The notes: generated from the letters alone by a model not told the origin. A stretch of 64,000 bases of DNA from Maribellus sp. CM-23 (GCF_021354595.1 NZ_JADWYJ010000001.1:1465446-1529445), one strand, 5' to 3'. Numbered from the stretch's first letter, positions 47,641-56,402 are shown. Program-made: numbers and translations.

Positions 47641-47802
47641 TTGAATCTGTATTGAATGTTTATTTGTTTTAGAAAACAGCGACCTTTTCTATCATGAAAT
47701 TGCCGTAATAACCGATTTGACCGGAAACGTTAAAGATAATTACACATCGGTAGCATGAAATGACATTCTCCCTTTATTGTTAAGTTTTTGTAATGAATCT
47801 GG

Positions 47803-47816
47803 GTGACTTAAGTCAC
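47803..47816. promoter_or_regulatory. 14-bp palindromic operator-like site (GTGACTTAAGTCAC)
   Basis: This perfect palindrome lies 57 bases upstream of the DUF4395 gene. Its half-site GTGAC resembles Crp/Fnr-type or similar homodimer sites. It is also usable by the divergent S15 gene, whose start is 163 bases away. Confidence 0.4.
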
Positions 47817-47872
47817 ATAAGTTAATAAAACACTTTTTAGTCCTTATATTGAAGCGCGTTAACTAAAGTACT

Positions 47873-48310
47873 ATGAAACAGATTATTTGCCCCATCTCCA
47901 ATGAAAAGATCAATGAACAGATAACCCGCCTGAATGCAATTATTGGAATTCTGCTGATTGTAGCAGCCTTCGCATTTCAACTACCGGTTATTCTCTTTTT
48001 TTTGGTGGCCGACTATTTTGTACGTGCGTTTACCAAAGCGAAATTCAGCCCCATCAGCTACCTCAGCCACTGGCTGACCAATACTCTTAACTTAGGAGAA
48101 AAAGCCATCGACAAAGCTCCTAAAATATTTGCCGCGCGCCTGGCTTTTTTGCTGATGCTATCCATTACAGTTCTTTCTGTCTGCGGATTGCATTCTGCTG
48201 CCCTATTGGTCGCAGGAATTTATGTATTCTTTGCCGCGCTTGAGTTTGCGCTCACCATTTGCGTAGGTTGCATTATCTACACCTATTTGATTGTACCCTT
48301 CAACAAGTAA
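47873..48310 (+). CDS. DUF4395 integral membrane protein
   Basis: This 145-residue inner-membrane protein of the DUF4395 family has about four hydrophobic helices (residues 21-40, 45-55, 95-115, 117-140). It has a C-P-x-S start (ICPISNEKINEQITRLNA) and a C-terminal C-V-G-C pair in the last helix. The conserved cysteines suggest a redox or metal role. Related proteins often sit beside sulfur or thiol genes. It stands alone with a palindromic site upstream and a terminator downstream. Confidence 0.8.
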   Translation: MKQIICPISNEKINEQITRLNAIIGILLIVAAFAFQLPVILFFLVADYFVRAFTKAKFSPISYLSHWLTNTLNLGEKAIDKAPKIFAARLAFLLMLSITVLSVCGLHSAALLVAGIYVFFAALEFALTICVGCIIYTYLIVPFNK

Positions 48311-48331
48311 TAACTTACTACACATTTTCAG

Positions 48332-48360
48332 AGGCGTATCATGGTTGGTACGCCTTTTTT
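48332..48360 (+). terminator. Intrinsic terminator after the DUF4395 gene
   Basis: AGGCGTA (48332-48338) pairs with TACGCCT (48349-48355) across a 10-base loop and is followed by a run of T residues to 48360. Confidence 0.8.
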
Positions 48361-48372
48361 TATGGGAGAAAG

Positions 48373-48780
48373 TTATTTCCGCAAATCATTACCCTGCCCT
48401 ATTTTTTTCATTTTCAGAAAGTAATCCACCGTGGAATCAGGAACCGCAACGGGCATATTCCAGTTGCCTGCACCGGGTTTGGCAACCGGCATGTTCCATG
48501 GGTCATTAATATTTTCCTGTGCCGGCGATGAATTGGGCTGAATCATCGCTTGTTCCTGCTGATCTTTCTTTTTTCCGTACCTCAACATGTAAGGATCTTT
48601 CCACTCATCAAGTGTCAAAGAGTCCAACTTCAGGCTTTGCGCCGGCACTAACGAACCTGACTCGGAGCTTAGCCCCAATCCATTCCATCCCAGTTTTGGA
48701 AGTGGTTTTAATGTGTTTGCATTTTGACCAACTCCCGCCAACGACAGACCTAGGAGAATAAGAAGGGTTAATACTTTCAT
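48373..48780 (-). CDS. Small secreted protein of unknown function with a WNMPVA repeat
   Basis: This 135-residue protein has a signal peptide (about 1-18). The mature part is polar and Pro/Asn-rich, with WNMPVA repeated twice (about 98-103 and 110-115). It has no cysteine. I recognise no family. It lies just downstream of the two-component genes on the same strand, 50 bases away, and may be co-transcribed. Confidence 0.55.
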   Translation of the reverse strand: MKVLTLLILLGLSLAGVGQNANTLKPLPKLGWNGLGLSSESGSLVPAQSLKLDSLTLDEWKDPYMLRYGKKKDQQEQAMIQPNSSPAQENINDPWNMPVAKPGAGNWNMPVAVPDSTVDYFLKMKKIGQGNDLRK

Positions 48781-48829
48781 GATTTTCAGATTGTTTCCAG
48801 TTAAAAATAAAGAATGAGATACAAACGAA

Positions 48830-49582
48830 CTAATGAATCCACGTTTTTAACACTTCCTGAACCGCGTCTTTTCGGCGCCTTGAAATATTTACCCGGTCGC
48901 CATTGGAAAGTTCCAGTGTTCCACCATCTGTTTTTAAATAGGCCGCAACATGATGCAGGTTCACCAAATGCGATTTGTGTGTTCTGATAAACGCATAATC
49001 GTTTAAAAGCTCCTCAAAATCCACCAGCGTTTTTGCCACCAGCAAACGTCTCTTGTCCTGAAGGTAAATGTGCGTGTAATTTCCTTCGCCTTTGCAATGA
49101 ATGATCTTCCGCACTTCGATAAACTCAATCCGGTCGCCTGTAGGTAAACCTATCCGCGGATTCTCGGGCTGCTGAATGTTGCGCGCCAATTCGTTGACGC
49201 GTTGATTTTCCTGTTTCTGCAGAACCCGTTGAGAAACCCTGTTAACAGCTTCCTTCAGATCGTTGTAATTAATGGGTTTAAGAATATAATCGGCAGCCGA
49301 AAAACGAATTGCTTTGATGGCATAATTATCAAAAGCGGTTACAAAAATCACTTCGAAGCGGGCATGGCCCAGCGTTTCCAAAAGCCGGAAGCCATTTTCC
49401 TTGGGCATTTCAATATCCAGAAAAACCAAATCAGGATCGTACTTTTCAATCAACAAAACAGCAGCGGCCACCGAATTTGCTTCTCCGAGCACCCGTACTT
49501 CGGGACAATATTCCCGCAGCAATCCGGCGAGGTTTTCCCGCCCGTGTTTCTCGTCGTCAACTATGATGGATTTGATTTTCAT
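48830..49582 (-). CDS. LytTR response regulator
   Basis: This 250-residue response regulator starts at ATG 49582. The frame from 49615 adds eleven residues encoded within a hairpin and is unlikely. The receiver domain (about 3-120) has phospho-acceptor D56 in LVFLDIEMP, with conserved D9-D10 and a K near 105. The C-terminal LytTR DNA-binding domain (about 150-250) carries IRTHKSHLVNLHHVAAYL. It pairs with the LytS-type kinase upstream on the same strand. Confidence 0.92.
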   Translation of the reverse strand: MKIKSIIVDDEKHGRENLAGLLREYCPEVRVLGEANSVAAAVLLIEKYDPDLVFLDIEMPKENGFRLLETLGHARFEVIFVTAFDNYAIKAIRFSAADYILKPINYNDLKEAVNRVSQRVLQKQENQRVNELARNIQQPENPRIGLPTGDRIEFIEVRKIIHCKGEGNYTHIYLQDKRRLLVAKTLVDFEELLNDYAFIRTHKSHLVNLHHVAAYLKTDGGTLELSNGDRVNISRRRKDAVQEVLKTWIH

Positions 49583-49601
49583 TTTATTCTCTTTTAGTTC
49601 A

Positions 49602-49636
49602 CGCAAAGCGCGCAAAAGATTTTTGCGGACTTTGCG
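49602..49636 (-). other. Hairpin between the kinase and regulator genes
   Basis: CGCAAAG (49602-49608) pairs with CTTTGCG (49630-49636), and inner CGCAAAA (49611-49617) pairs with TTTTGCG (49621-49627). No T-tract follows on the minus strand. It lies upstream of the regulator's Shine-Dalgarno region. Confidence 0.35.
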
Positions 49637-49662
49637 CTTCTTCTTTTCTTTGCATGGAAGAT

Positions 49663-52600
49663 CTAATTTTCTTCCGGGATGATAATCTCAACACGCGTTC
49701 CTTCCTGCAAATCGATGGTTTCGAGCGAATATTTTTCACCTTGTTTTTCTTTCAGAAGCTGCAAACGCTCGCTAATCAGTTTCGATCCTTTCCCGTTTTT
49801 GGTTTTCGACAATTCTTTGGCAGCTTCCCGGCCAACACCGTTGTCCTCTATTTCAATTTTGATTTCTGAATCCCGGCGTTTCATTGTTATTTTCAGTTTA
49901 CGGCCCGACGTTTTGTTTTGCAAGCCATGAACAATAGCATTTTCCACAAAAGGCTGTAACAACATGGAGGGCACCAGCGTGTTGTGCACATCTATTTCCG
50001 AAGCTATTTCCATCGCATAGTCAAAGTCGAAGCGCAGTTGTTCAAGCCTCAGGTATTGCTCGGTCATTTCCAACTCTTCGCCCAGCGACACTTCTTCCTT
50101 TTCAGAGTTATTCAGCACCTTTCGGATCAACCCGGCAAAATCGGATAAATACAAATGGGCCTCGCGGCCCATATTTTTCTGAACGAGGTTTTGTACCGAA
50201 TTTAAACTGTTAAACAAAAAGTGCGGGTTCATTTGCGACCGGATGGCCGTTAGCTCCAGCTCGCGCAAGCGCCGTTCGCGTTGCTCCTTTCGAAACTGCT
50301 GCTGAACGCGCCATTTCCAAACCAACAAAACCGAAACGACCAACACCAGCAATGCAACCAAAACAATGATCACGGTTATCAGTGCCGACTTATTGATTGT
50401 TTTTTCTTTGGGTTGCTCCATATCTTTCCGGATCAAGTTGGTGGCTTCCGACGGGTTATTTGCATCTCCAAGCCTCTTGCCATCCTTATTGTACAAAAGA
50501 AATGTCCTCCCCTGCATTTTAAAAATATCAGTAAGGTTGGCGTCAGCATTCATCAGTAACAACTGATTTGCCTTTGGTTCGGCTGCTTTCAGATAATCGG
50601 TCCACTCTTTGAAATTGCTGCCTTCCACCACCATTACATAGTTAATATCCGGATTTTTGACGGAAGCTTTATCCAGGCTGTAACGACTTACCGCCCAATC
50701 CAGGCTAACATAAAATATGGTTGGCTTTTTACCAAGGAAGTCTTTCATCAAAGCTTTTTTTCCGTCCGGATTTAAAAACTTTGTATCCGGAACATAATCG
50801 TCACGGCTCCATTTCGATTGGGCGGAAACAAAAGCCGAGATTTCATCGCCGAACGTTTTATCGTTACAAAGCCGTAACATTAAATCAAAGTACTCATTGA
50901 CTTTTCGTTGCTCGTGCTCATCTCTTTTTGACTCAACCGAAACCAACCTTCTTGACTTATTAACAAGTTTATCTGCCAACACATTGTACAACGAAGCGCC
51001 CGCCAAAATCATTTTTGCAGATTCGATCTCTATGGGCAAATCGTAAATATAAACAGGGGCACTGGCCGCTGAAAATGGGAGTGAGTAATAACTTACGCCC
51101 ATAACATTTCGATCCGTTTCAAAACTATAATTACAATAACTGATCGCTGCCTGCCGCGAGAAAATACCGTAAGAATTATAGTTCAGGTTAATATTATACG
51201 AATCGACATATGCTTTCAGAAAATCAGGATTTATTTCCGATTCCGATATAAACCCCCAACTCTGTTCTGATAATCTTGTCCGGATCAGAAAATCATAAGC
51301 ACCAATACTAAGCTGATTTTTTAGCTCTGTTTTTACAAATTGGAATGCGCTGCCAGGAATCTTATTTTTATATTTTTCACAAAAATCATCTACGCCTTTA
51401 ACAGCCTCTTCGAACATGGAATTATTCGTTGTAAGGTTTAACCACAAAGTAAAATTAATAAATACCCGCTCATTGAATACTGGATAGCTTGTTCGGTATT
51501 CATAAATCATTTCTTCCACCTTACTCAGCTCTCCCGAAAAAGTAATATTCCATGGAAATGTATTCCCGGTAGCTTCAAAATGAATTTCAGAACCGGGTTC
51601 AACGTATAGGAGAAGAGTTGGTAAACCTTGGTTGGAATTGAACCCAAATTGCAGGAAAATCAGTTGGGGATGTTCCAACTCGATTTCTATTTCAAAAGAA
51701 TTATCGGCATCGCAATAAAAAACCTGCTGTTGCAATTCCGTTCCAAACGACTTTTGCAACTTCGATAGAGTCACTTTTTTCGACAATAGTTTCTCAAGCT
51801 TGCCCGAAATCCTGACTTTCCTGTTATTGAGATCGGTCACACGCATCAATTGAATATTCGTTTCTTGATATAGTTTGTGATTCCCCAAATCGTATAAACG
51901 ATAATACAGTCTGTTTTTACGATTGACCGTATCTAATACAATTCTGTCAAAGTTCAATAACTGCTCCGATTGTTCGTCAACAACAATTCGTTGTGAAAGC
52001 AAGCCCGGCGATAATGAAGATTTTTTCTGTTCAATTGTTTTTACGTTTTGGACAACCCTCTCATTGGTTTTATAATCTTCCACCACATCCTTTCCTTCTA
52101 ACGAAAGAACAGGAACCTTAAAAAACGACTGTATTTTATTGGTAAAAGAAGGAATCAAGTTCTCGTTGAAAAATTCAGTATTCCTTCTAATATCGTCTTC
52201 ATCAATGCCCTTACTCCTTAGTACTTCCCGAGCCTTTAACAATAAATCCGTTCGGTTTAATAAGCTGAGTTGGTTTGAAACAGGATCAATACTGAATTGG
52301 AGTTCCATGGCAAACAAAAGATCACGAACAGCTACCGAAGGACTCACGGGTATTCCATCAACAAAGGCAGGAAACTTATAATCGGTTATCTGTAGCGGTA
52401 CTGCACCGGGTTTTACAGAAATACTTTTATCAACTGTTACCGCCAAATAAGGTTCTTTTCCCGGCTCAAATTCATCATATTGTAATCTCAGCGTTTCCCT
52501 CAACTCACGCGGATCAAACTTCGTATTATCTTCGTTTAACGTATATTCCGACTCGGTGTATTCGTAAATATATTCCTTTCCTAATTGGGGCAAAAGTAAA

Positions 52601-52668
52601 AGGGTGTCGTTTTGGGCGAAGCCGAAAAAAGGGAGTAACGCTAACAGAAACAGAAAAGTTGCTTTCAT
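49663..52668 (-). CDS. LytS-type sensor histidine kinase with large periplasmic region
   Basis: This 1001-residue kinase has a signal peptide (1-18), then a ~740-residue periplasmic region. Its first half is beta-rich. The second half (about 560-750) resembles a TlpA/thioredoxin fold (GKKALMKDFLGKKPTIFYVSLDWAVSRY, then GRTFLLYNKDGKRLGD). The usual CxxC is replaced by W658-A-V-S-R. One transmembrane helix (about 763-785) precedes the HisKA-like domain with phospho-acceptor H816 in MNPHFLFNS, and a HATPase (NAIVHG near 909, DNGVG). It signals to the LytTR regulator at 48830. Confidence 0.88.
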   Translation of the reverse strand: MKATFLFLLALLPFFGFAQNDTLLLLPQLGKEYIYEYTESEYTLNEDNTKFDPRELRETLRLQYDEFEPGKEPYLAVTVDKSISVKPGAVPLQITDYKFPAFVDGIPVSPSVAVRDLLFAMELQFSIDPVSNQLSLLNRTDLLLKAREVLRSKGIDEDDIRRNTEFFNENLIPSFTNKIQSFFKVPVLSLEGKDVVEDYKTNERVVQNVKTIEQKKSSLSPGLLSQRIVVDEQSEQLLNFDRIVLDTVNRKNRLYYRLYDLGNHKLYQETNIQLMRVTDLNNRKVRISGKLEKLLSKKVTLSKLQKSFGTELQQQVFYCDADNSFEIEIELEHPQLIFLQFGFNSNQGLPTLLLYVEPGSEIHFEATGNTFPWNITFSGELSKVEEMIYEYRTSYPVFNERVFINFTLWLNLTTNNSMFEEAVKGVDDFCEKYKNKIPGSAFQFVKTELKNQLSIGAYDFLIRTRLSEQSWGFISESEINPDFLKAYVDSYNINLNYNSYGIFSRQAAISYCNYSFETDRNVMGVSYYSLPFSAASAPVYIYDLPIEIESAKMILAGASLYNVLADKLVNKSRRLVSVESKRDEHEQRKVNEYFDLMLRLCNDKTFGDEISAFVSAQSKWSRDDYVPDTKFLNPDGKKALMKDFLGKKPTIFYVSLDWAVSRYSLDKASVKNPDINYVMVVEGSNFKEWTDYLKAAEPKANQLLLMNADANLTDIFKMQGRTFLLYNKDGKRLGDANNPSEATNLIRKDMEQPKEKTINKSALITVIIVLVALLVLVVSVLLVWKWRVQQQFRKEQRERRLRELELTAIRSQMNPHFLFNSLNSVQNLVQKNMGREAHLYLSDFAGLIRKVLNNSEKEEVSLGEELEMTEQYLRLEQLRFDFDYAMEIASEIDVHNTLVPSMLLQPFVENAIVHGLQNKTSGRKLKITMKRRDSEIKIEIEDNGVGREAAKELSKTKNGKGSKLISERLQLLKEKQGEKYSLETIDLQEGTRVEIIIPEEN

Positions 52669-52794
52669 AACCGTTGTATTTGGATTTACCCAAATTTTGC
52701 AGGAATTATTGATAATTAAAAGCCCGGTTTATTCAACGGCAGGGTTTACTTATTTTCCGGCAAAATTTGAGTTACGGGTTCGGAAAGTGGCAGG

Positions 52795-53307
52795 CTATTT
52801 CTGAAATTTCTGCCTCACCAGTTCGGTAATATCCTGGGCGTCGGGTGCCATGTAGGCAACAGCACCGGTACTCACATCCAGCACATAGGTAATTTTGTTT
52901 GCTTTGCCAACTTCGTTAATCGCCGCGCTTACATTCTGATAAACCGGCTGTATCAGTTCCATGTTTCGCTGTCGGAGTGTTTGCTGGGCAGTTTGGTTGT
53001 AATTCTGAATTTTCTGTGCCAGGGCCAGCAGTTCTTCCTGTTTGGTCTTTTTCATCAACTCGGAATAGCCGGCGCTTTCCTTTTCAAAAACGTCCATTTT
53101 GGTTTGCTGCTCTTCCAGCATATCGGCGTAAATCTGCTCCATGTCTTTGGCCTCCTGGTCAAGCACTCCCTGAATGCTGTCTAACAGCGGGTGCGTTTGT
53201 ACCAATTCCTGTACGTTTACATGAGCAACCTTCAAAGTAGTCTGCGCCTGAAGCATACTGACTGTCAATAAAATAATGGGAAATACAAGTAAAAATCGGA
53301 TCTTCAT
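52795..53307 (-). CDS. OmpH/Skp-family periplasmic chaperone
   Basis: This 170-residue protein has a signal peptide (cleavage near MLQAQ, about 21). The mature start is KVAHVNVQELVQTHP, followed by a long helical, coiled-coil-forming middle (about 50-120) and a C-terminal beta-rich tail, as in Skp/OmpH. The family holds outer-membrane proteins in a soluble state. It is 126 bases upstream of the kinase gene. The gene-free region further upstream holds the 53452 repeat array. Confidence 0.85.
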   Translation of the reverse strand: MKIRFLLVFPIILLTVSMLQAQTTLKVAHVNVQELVQTHPLLDSIQGVLDQEAKDMEQIYADMLEEQQTKMDVFEKESAGYSELMKKTKQEELLALAQKIQNYNQTAQQTLRQRNMELIQPVYQNVSAAINEVGKANKITYVLDVSTGAVAYMAPDAQDITELVRQKFQK

Positions 53308-53451
53308 ATTGTTTGATTTATGTTTTCCCCGAATTTCCGATAAATATGTCAGGCTCCTTTTTAAAAGACGTTAAAAATAGGCCGTAAAGAAGTTAATAAT
53401 CCGAAAATAAGGGATTACACAGCATTGTAATTGTGAAAAACCAAATCAGCA

Positions 53452-53703
53452 GGTTTTACTTACTGCGGTAATTGAGCATTTCCCCAAGGTAATTTTGTTC
53501 TTTCCCTTTGGTAATATAGATTTTACCGAAAGGATTATTCTTCTACCAAAGAGAATCTCTATCATCCTCAAGGTAATTATTTTGTTTACCGGGGTAATCA
53601 TCTATTTTACCCAGGTAATCGTTTAGCTACCAAAGGAAATCTTTAAAATCCCAAGGGTAAGAGTCCTGATTCCCCCAGTAATTTTTCCCTTCCTTTGGTA
53701 TTT
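53452..53703. repeat. 12-unit, ~21-bp-period array of degenerate TTACCnnGGTAA palindromes
   Basis: Twelve units can be aligned on GGTAAT or a close variant, beginning near 53467, 53488, 53510, 53532, 53551, 53572, 53593, 53614, 53635, 53656, 53677 and 53697. Steps are 21, 22, 22, 19, then six of 21, then 20, with a mean of 20.9, about two helical turns. Six carry exact GGTAAT. The best palindromic units are TTTACCGGGGTAATC and TTTTACCCAGGTAATC. The ~9 bases between cores are variable, and a weak further unit may lie at 53426. The exact consensus is nowhere else in the window. Confidence 0.75.
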
Positions 53704-53730
53704 ACTACTGCTTTTGCAAGTACACAAAAA

Positions 53731-53757
53731 AAAAGGGGCAGAAATTCCGCCCCTTTT
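53731..53757 (-). terminator. Terminator of the LolA-like gene
   Basis: AAAAGGGGC (53731-53739) pairs with GCCCCTTTT (53749-53757). On the minus strand this is followed by a long T run. Confidence 0.85.
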
Positions 53758-53776
53758 CTATCTGGTAAATCTTCCG

Positions 53777-54487
53777 TTATTCGCCTGGACGGGCAAAAAT
53801 AGAATCATCCATACTCTCGTCGAGTTTGATTTCTTCCATAACCATCGACTGGTTGCCCATTGGGGTGCTGATTTCCATCTTGCTCCCCATTTTAATACCA
53901 TTAACGTCTTTGTATTCGCTTACTTTGGTTTCCACATCTACGGTTTGCCCCATCGATTCGATCGTTACCTTTATTTTATTGATCAGGTACGTGTCGGCAT
54001 CAATAAAATAATCTTTTACGGTTCCATCGGCGTTGGTCAGTTTAATTTTGTAAGCTTCTTTACCGTCGGCATTCACTTTACCAAGCAATTCGGCCGAGTG
54101 GCCTTTTTTCTCGTAGTTGTAAAGTTCACCTTCCAGGTCGGCCTGGCTCATGGCTTGTTTCAGCTCAGGTCCTTTCAGGTCCGTAGTTCCGGCTCCGGCC
54201 ATTGGGTTCTGCATCCAGCCGCTTTCACCGTCATATGCCTGAATGATTTTCTGTCCCATGGCTTCCATTTCAATCCGGAATTTGTCGGGCTTTTTCATTT
54301 GAATCGTCATGGGCATGTCCATCCCCATCACGCTTATTTTTGCTTTTACATAAAATGTTTTTACAGCAGCAAGTTTCTCCTGCCCGGTGGCAGCATAGTG
54401 TTTTTTCAATACATCGTCGAGCGATTGTGCGTGGGAGCCAATGAATGCAAACAGCATCAGGGCGGTTAAAATAAAGGTCCGTTTCAT
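53777..54487 (-). CDS. LolA-like outer membrane lipoprotein-sorting-type protein
   Basis: This 236-residue protein has a signal peptide (cleavage near SHAQ, about 21). It matches the LolA/LolB-type half-barrel fold: ATGQEKLAAVKTFYVKAKISVMGM, a KKPDKFRIEMEAMGQ segment, and a late GIKMGSKMEISTPMGN. In Bacteroidota many such proteins are of unknown cargo, so a general periplasmic carrier role is all I can support. It has a single-gene layout with its own terminator. Confidence 0.75.
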   Translation of the reverse strand: MKRTFILTALMLFAFIGSHAQSLDDVLKKHYAATGQEKLAAVKTFYVKAKISVMGMDMPMTIQMKKPDKFRIEMEAMGQKIIQAYDGESGWMQNPMAGAGTTDLKGPELKQAMSQADLEGELYNYEKKGHSAELLGKVNADGKEAYKIKLTNADGTVKDYFIDADTYLINKIKVTIESMGQTVDVETKVSEYKDVNGIKMGSKMEISTPMGNQSMVMEEIKLDESMDDSIFARPGE

Positions 54488-54559
54488 TTTTTTTAGTTTA
54501 AATTGAATGGATATTAATCGACTAATTTACAAATATTGGTTTTTCGGCCAACCCTTTGC

Positions 54560-55228
54560 TTAAAAATATATCTCGGCCAGGATGTTTTCGTACGGGACTC
54601 CCTTTTCAATCAGCAGATCACGTACTTCCACCACCATCAGCGCTTTTCCGCAGAGATAAAATTTCACATCGGGGAAGCTTTCCAAATTTGCCAGGTAATC
54701 AGTCACGCGTCCGGGGAAAACATTACACGACGACTCGCGCGAACAACATCGCACATAGTTTTCACCCATGGCCCATTCCAGTTCATCTTCGAAATAAAAC
54801 TGGTTCAGGTGCGCCACTCCATGTATCAATTTTTTATTGGCATCAATGCCCGAACGAAACATGCTGTAAAATGGAGCAATACCCGTACCAGTGGCGATCC
54901 ACCAGGCCGGTTCTTTATTCCCCAAAAAACTTCCGTAGGGCTCCGAAACCCAAATCGTATCGCCCGGAATAACGGCCGAAAGTTTCGGGGTTAGAAATCC
55001 ATCTTCTTTTATATTGAAAAGAATGCAGACCTCCTCTTCCTGGTTGCCACTGCAAATACTGTATATGCGGGGCGGATGCTCAGAGTCGATTCCGATCTTC
55101 ACGACCTGCCCGGGACTAAATGCTGTGCTCCGTTTAAAGGCAATCAGGTGAACGCCGGGAGAAATCTCCTGGTTGTCGGTAATGATTTGCGGGAAAAGTT
55201 GCGGTTCTTTTTTCTTGCTAACAGCCAT
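54560..55228 (-). CDS. FNR-like FAD/NAD(P)-binding oxidoreductase
   Basis: This 222-residue ferredoxin-NADP reductase-fold protein has the FAD motif R-I-Y-S (PPRIYSICSG near 53-62). It has a GDTIWVSEPYGSF segment, the NAD(P) motif ATGTGIAPF, and a YLCGKALMV C-terminal pyridine-nucleotide contact. There is no iron-sulfur cluster domain. The partner electron acceptor is unknown. It lies 64 bases downstream of the PHP-domain gene on the same strand. Confidence 0.8.
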   Translation of the reverse strand: MAVSKKKEPQLFPQIITDNQEISPGVHLIAFKRSTAFSPGQVVKIGIDSEHPPRIYSICSGNQEEEVCILFNIKEDGFLTPKLSAVIPGDTIWVSEPYGSFLGNKEPAWWIATGTGIAPFYSMFRSGIDANKKLIHGVAHLNQFYFEDELEWAMGENYVRCCSRESSCNVFPGRVTDYLANLESFPDVKFYLCGKALMVVEVRDLLIEKGVPYENILAEIYF

Positions 55229-55292
55229 TTTTTACTGAATATGTAATCGCAAAAACTTCCCCGCGGCCAAATTGTTCAGCAGGCGGTATTTT

Positions 55293-56402
55293 TTAGGGAA
55301 GATTTTTAAAGGTAAATGTAACGATCAGGTTATCTACAGGGCCCGTAAACATGTTCTTTACCGTGTAGTAAAGGTTGATTTCGTGGGTACCTCCGATTTC
55401 GTTGGAGTTACCGCTTAAACTCAAAGGCGTAACATGATGCGCTTTCAGTGTTAAACGCTCCGGTGCATCGAATCCGACACCCGGTTGTACCAGTTCCAGT
55501 TCGTAATCAAGATCCGAATTATTTCGCAGGTACACTACTTTATTGATTCCGTTGGCGATTCGTAAAGGTGCCTTGTCGTATTCGAGCGAACCAAAAAACA
55601 CAGGTTCCAGCAAAGCCGATTGCCCTACCAGGGTATTGTCGAAATAAGCCAATGTGCGCCTGTTAAAAAGCGCTTCCTTGATTCCGCCTTCGGTGCGGCT
55701 TTTGGCAAAAACCAATGTCATGGGGCGGTGCTGCCCTTCTCCTACATTCATGGGGCCGTGTACATCGGTATTGGCAAACATAGCCAGCTTTTTCTCGCTG
55801 GCCCATTCCAGCGCTTCCGGGTAATATTCGTCGCTGTTGTACACCTCAATTCCGTGAAGCAAGCCATTTGCCAAAAGGTTGGAATGTTCGGGCCACCACA
55901 AGGTTGAATCGGGTTGCTGCGCTTTCCAGCCCGGGTGGTTCCAGATCAGAAAAGCCCCCTGATCGCGTGCTTCCTTTATGGCATCCAGCACATCATCGCG
56001 ATCCAGCAGGTTGGCATTCTTAATAAACAAGGCATTTAAATGTCCGGGAGGCATACTTCGGGTAATCTCGGCCCCTTTGATCAGCAAAATATTCTTTTGT
56101 TTGGCCAGTGGTACCGCAATTTCATACGAACGGTTATGATCTGCCACAACATCGGTTGAATGCGGCCTGTACTCAATGTGATCCGTGATGGAAATCGCAT
56201 CCAACCCCTCTTCCCAGGCCTCATTTATCCGCACGGTTGGCCAAACGGTACCATCCGAAAATACGGTATGAATATGAAAATCACATTTGAGCGTTTTGTA
56301 CCCACTGATATCAGGAATGTTGATAATTCTGCGCGATTGACCGTGAGCCAGGCCAATACCAATTACAAGCAAAAGCAGTATCCAAAATTTCTTACTACAC
56401 AT
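55293..56402 (-). CDS. Secreted PHP-domain phosphoesterase (Sb-PDE-like)
   Basis: This 369-residue protein has a signal peptide (about 1-21). The PHP metal-binding motifs are visible: H-x-H in CDFHIHTVFSDG, D-H in ITDHIE, E in LIKGAEIT, H in WNHPGW, and D-x-H in NTDVHG. The C-terminal ~100 residues form a beta domain. The fold hydrolyses phosphoesters using three metals. The substrate is unknown. Bacteroidota relatives carry the name Sb-PDE family phosphodiesterase (recalled, not searched). Confidence 0.78.
   Translation of the reverse strand: MCSKKFWILLLLVIGIGLAHGQSRRIINIPDISGYKTLKCDFHIHTVFSDGTVWPTVRINEAWEEGLDAISITDHIEYRPHSTDVVADHNRSYEIAVPLAKQKNILLIKGAEITRSMPPGHLNALFIKNANLLDRDDVLDAIKEARDQGAFLIWNHPGWKAQQPDSTLWWPEHSNLLANGLLHGIEVYNSDEYYPEALEWASEKKLAMFANTDVHGPMNVGEGQHRPMTLVFAKSRTEGGIKEALFNRRTLAYFDNTLVGQSALLEPVFFGSLEYDKAPLRIANGINKVVYLRNNSDLDYELELVQPGVGFDAPERLTLKAHHVTPLSLSGNSNEIGGTHEINLYYTVKNMFTGPVDNLIVTFTFKNLP

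Larger units (their letters stand above)
53308..53776. other. 469-base gap with a phased repeat array and a terminator
   Basis: There is no ORF. From right to left the gap holds the LolA-like gene's terminator (53731-53757), the repeat array (53452-53703), and about 140 bases before the ompH-like start that should carry its promoter (no exact TAnnTTTG seen). The array is therefore outside the transcribed unit of the gene to its right. Confidence 0.6.

Noticed and set aside
53452..53703. CRISPR array
   Set aside because: Repeats are short, degenerate and palindromic, without unique 30-40-base spacers or cas genes.
53714..54469. 251-residue plus-strand ORF
   Set aside because: Runs over the terminator and antisense to the LolA-like gene; no motif.
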